From Hyphomicrobiales bacterium (GTDB lineage: Bacteria; Pseudomonadota; Alphaproteobacteria; Rhizobiales; Xanthobacteraceae), in contig JAPLPC010000056.1 of NCBI GenBank assembly GCA_026400425.1, positions 1-6,340 on the forward strand: a stretch of 6,340 nt of DNA, given 5' to 3'. How positions within the stretch are numbered: position 1 is the first letter of the stretch; every line of letters begins with the position of its first letter. Below the pieces are notes generated by a model. It was not told the DNA's origin. It worked only from the letters and a program-made list of their open reading frames with translations, and made no database searches. The translations under genes were made by a program, and so were the position numbers. Positions 5,581 through 6,340 of this stretch are shown in pieces.

Positions 5581-6243
5581 ATGCCAACGTCCCTCGCCAG
5601 CAAGCCCTATCGGATCGGTCGCTCGAAAACGGGGCTTGGCCTGTTCGCCACCCAGCCGATCAAGAAGGGCGTAAAGATCGTCGAGTATTTCGGTCCGCTG
5701 CTGGATTCAAAGAACGAGAAGCACGACGCGATCGAGAACAAATATCTGTTCCAGATCAGCAAGCGCTGGACCGTCGATGGCTCGGTCCGCAAGAACATCG
5801 CGCGCTACATCAATCATGCCTGCAAGCCGAACGCCGAGTCCGACGTCAATCCGGCGAAGAAGAAGATCATCATCCGCTCGATCAAGAAGATCGAGCCGGG
5901 CGAGGAGATCAACTACGATTACGGCACGGAATATTTCAAAGAATACCTGAAGCCGATCGGCTGCAAATGCGACGCCTGCGAAGCCAAGCGCAAGAAGAAG
6001 CGCGCCAAGCTTCGCGCTGAGAAGCTCAAGGCCAAGCAGAAGGCCGAGCGCAAGGAAGCCAAGCAGGCCGAGAAAGCCAAGCGCAAGAAAGACAAGGCGA
6101 AAGCCAGGAAGGCTGACGTCAAGAAGGCGCTGAAGAAAGCGCCGAAGGCGTCTGCAAAGAAGGCCAAGTCCAGCAAGGCCAAGTCCAGCAAAGCCAAAGC
6201 CAGCAAGGCCAAAGCCAGCAAGGCCAAGTCAAAGAAGTCGTAA
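5581..6243 (+). CDS. SET-domain protein lysine methyltransferase with Lys-rich tail
   Basis: This encodes 220 residues. The SET domain spans about residues 9-135: GRSKTGLGLFATQPIKKG (13-30), VEYFGP (34-39), NIARYINHACKPNAE (72-86, the NHxCxPN motif of the SAM-binding pseudoknot) and GEEINYDYG (107-115), which includes the conserved tyrosines. C128, C130 and C133 (CKCDAC), together with C81, look like a post-SET zinc site. SET enzymes transfer methyl groups from SAM to protein lysines. From about 135 the protein is a Lys/Ala/Glu coiled tail, ending in KAKSS/KAKAS repeats (194-220). I chose the ATG at 5581 because the SET-family N-terminus begins there. A GTG at 5506 with an upstream AGGGG would add 25 unrelated residues overlapping the preceding gene region. 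It lies just downstream of an H1-like gene, an obvious candidate substrate. Confidence 0.9.
   Translation: MPTSLASKPYRIGRSKTGLGLFATQPIKKGVKIVEYFGPLLDSKNEKHDAIENKYLFQISKRWTVDGSVRKNIARYINHACKPNAESDVNPAKKKIIIRSIKKIEPGEEINYDYGTEYFKEYLKPIGCKCDACEAKRKKKRAKLRAEKLKAKQKAERKEAKQAEKAKRKKDKAKARKADVKKALKKAPKASAKKAKSSKAKSSKAKASKAKASKAKSKKS
6160..6234 (+). repeat. 15-nt tandem repeat, five units, at the 3' end of the SET gene
   Basis: Five in-frame 15-nt units (aaggccaagtccagc and variants) encode K-A-K-S-S, K-A-K-S-S, K-A-K-A-S, K-A-K-A-S and K-A-K-S-K. The near identity of units suggests recent expansion, and copy number may vary between strains. Confidence 0.85.
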
Positions 6244-6270
6244 CTCGCTTCGGTTTTCCGCACCGGACAC

Positions 6271-6306
6271 CGTGATGCCCGGCCTTGTGCCGGGCATCCA
6301 CGTTTT
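6271..6306 (+). terminator. Hairpin with T-run after the SET gene; also an interspersed-repeat half
   Basis: gatgcccggc (6274-6283) and gccgggcatc (6289-6298) form a perfect 10-bp stem with a 5-nt loop. Three more pairs are possible across one bulge (6271-6273 with 6300-6302). TTTT follows at 6303-6306. It lies 28 nt after the SET stop, so it could act as a rho-independent terminator. The sequence also belongs to a hairpin repeat type common in Bradyrhizobium-like genomes, so it may be a mobile repeat reused as a terminator. Confidence 0.65.
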
Positions 6307-6313
6307 GACCGAC

Positions 6314-6340
6314 GGAAGACCTGGAAGACCGGGACAAGTC
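6314..6340. repeat. Short direct repeat and probable start of a second hairpin unit
   Basis: GGAAGACC occurs at 6314-6321 and 6323-6330. The sequence then ends in ccgggacaagtc (6329-6340), which looks like the left arm and loop of another ccggg...cccgg hairpin repeat cut by the window edge. No gene is seen here. Confidence 0.4.

Overview
The window is high-GC DNA from an alphaproteobacterium, most likely of the Bradyrhizobium / Rhodopseudomonas / Afipia group. The evidence is the interspersed repeat with a 'cattgcgag...gcaatccag' core near the left end, a 'gatgcccggc' hairpin repeat at the right end, a GAAC-N7 LexA-type half site, and the gene families present. Genus assignment is inference from recalled repeat and protein styles, not from a search.

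Layout, left to right. (1) Positions 2-163 are the C-terminal end of a class I (Fe-S) fumarate hydratase. (2) Positions 164-452 carry no gene. They hold three copies of the interspersed repeat and then a candidate promoter with a near-consensus LexA box just before rmuC. (3) rmuC (453-1973) and a DUF429 / RNase H-fold gene (1978-2652) are 4 nt apart and probably form one operon. (4) A 30-codon ORF (2776-2868) encodes a probable single-pass membrane peptide; its stop shares a CTAG with the stop of the convergent gene. (5) Two small multi-pass membrane proteins are on the minus strand: an unassigned 190-residue protein (3466-4038), followed downstream by a YciB/IspZ-type septation protein (2865-3431). 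(6) The divergent promoter region at 4039-4153 contains a perfect 19-bp palindrome and a second, decayed copy. It separates the membrane-protein operon from a TetR-family gene (4154-4876). (7) The right end holds a Lys-rich histone-H1-like gene (4919-5478, internally deleted and frameshifted) followed by a SET-domain lysine methyltransferase gene (5581-6243) and a hairpin repeat or terminator.

Two themes stand out. The first is a regulatory cassette in which the TetR-like protein appears to lack its DNA-recognition helix while a perfect palindromic operator still sits in its promoter region. The second is a bacterial 'chromatin' module, with an H1-like basic protein next to a SET methyltransferase that itself ends in an H1-like Lys/Ala/Ser repeat tail. 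The H1-like gene seems to have lost the middle of its C-terminal domain. Two of the genes therefore show internal deletions, which may reflect real decay or sequence errors. The other genes look intact.
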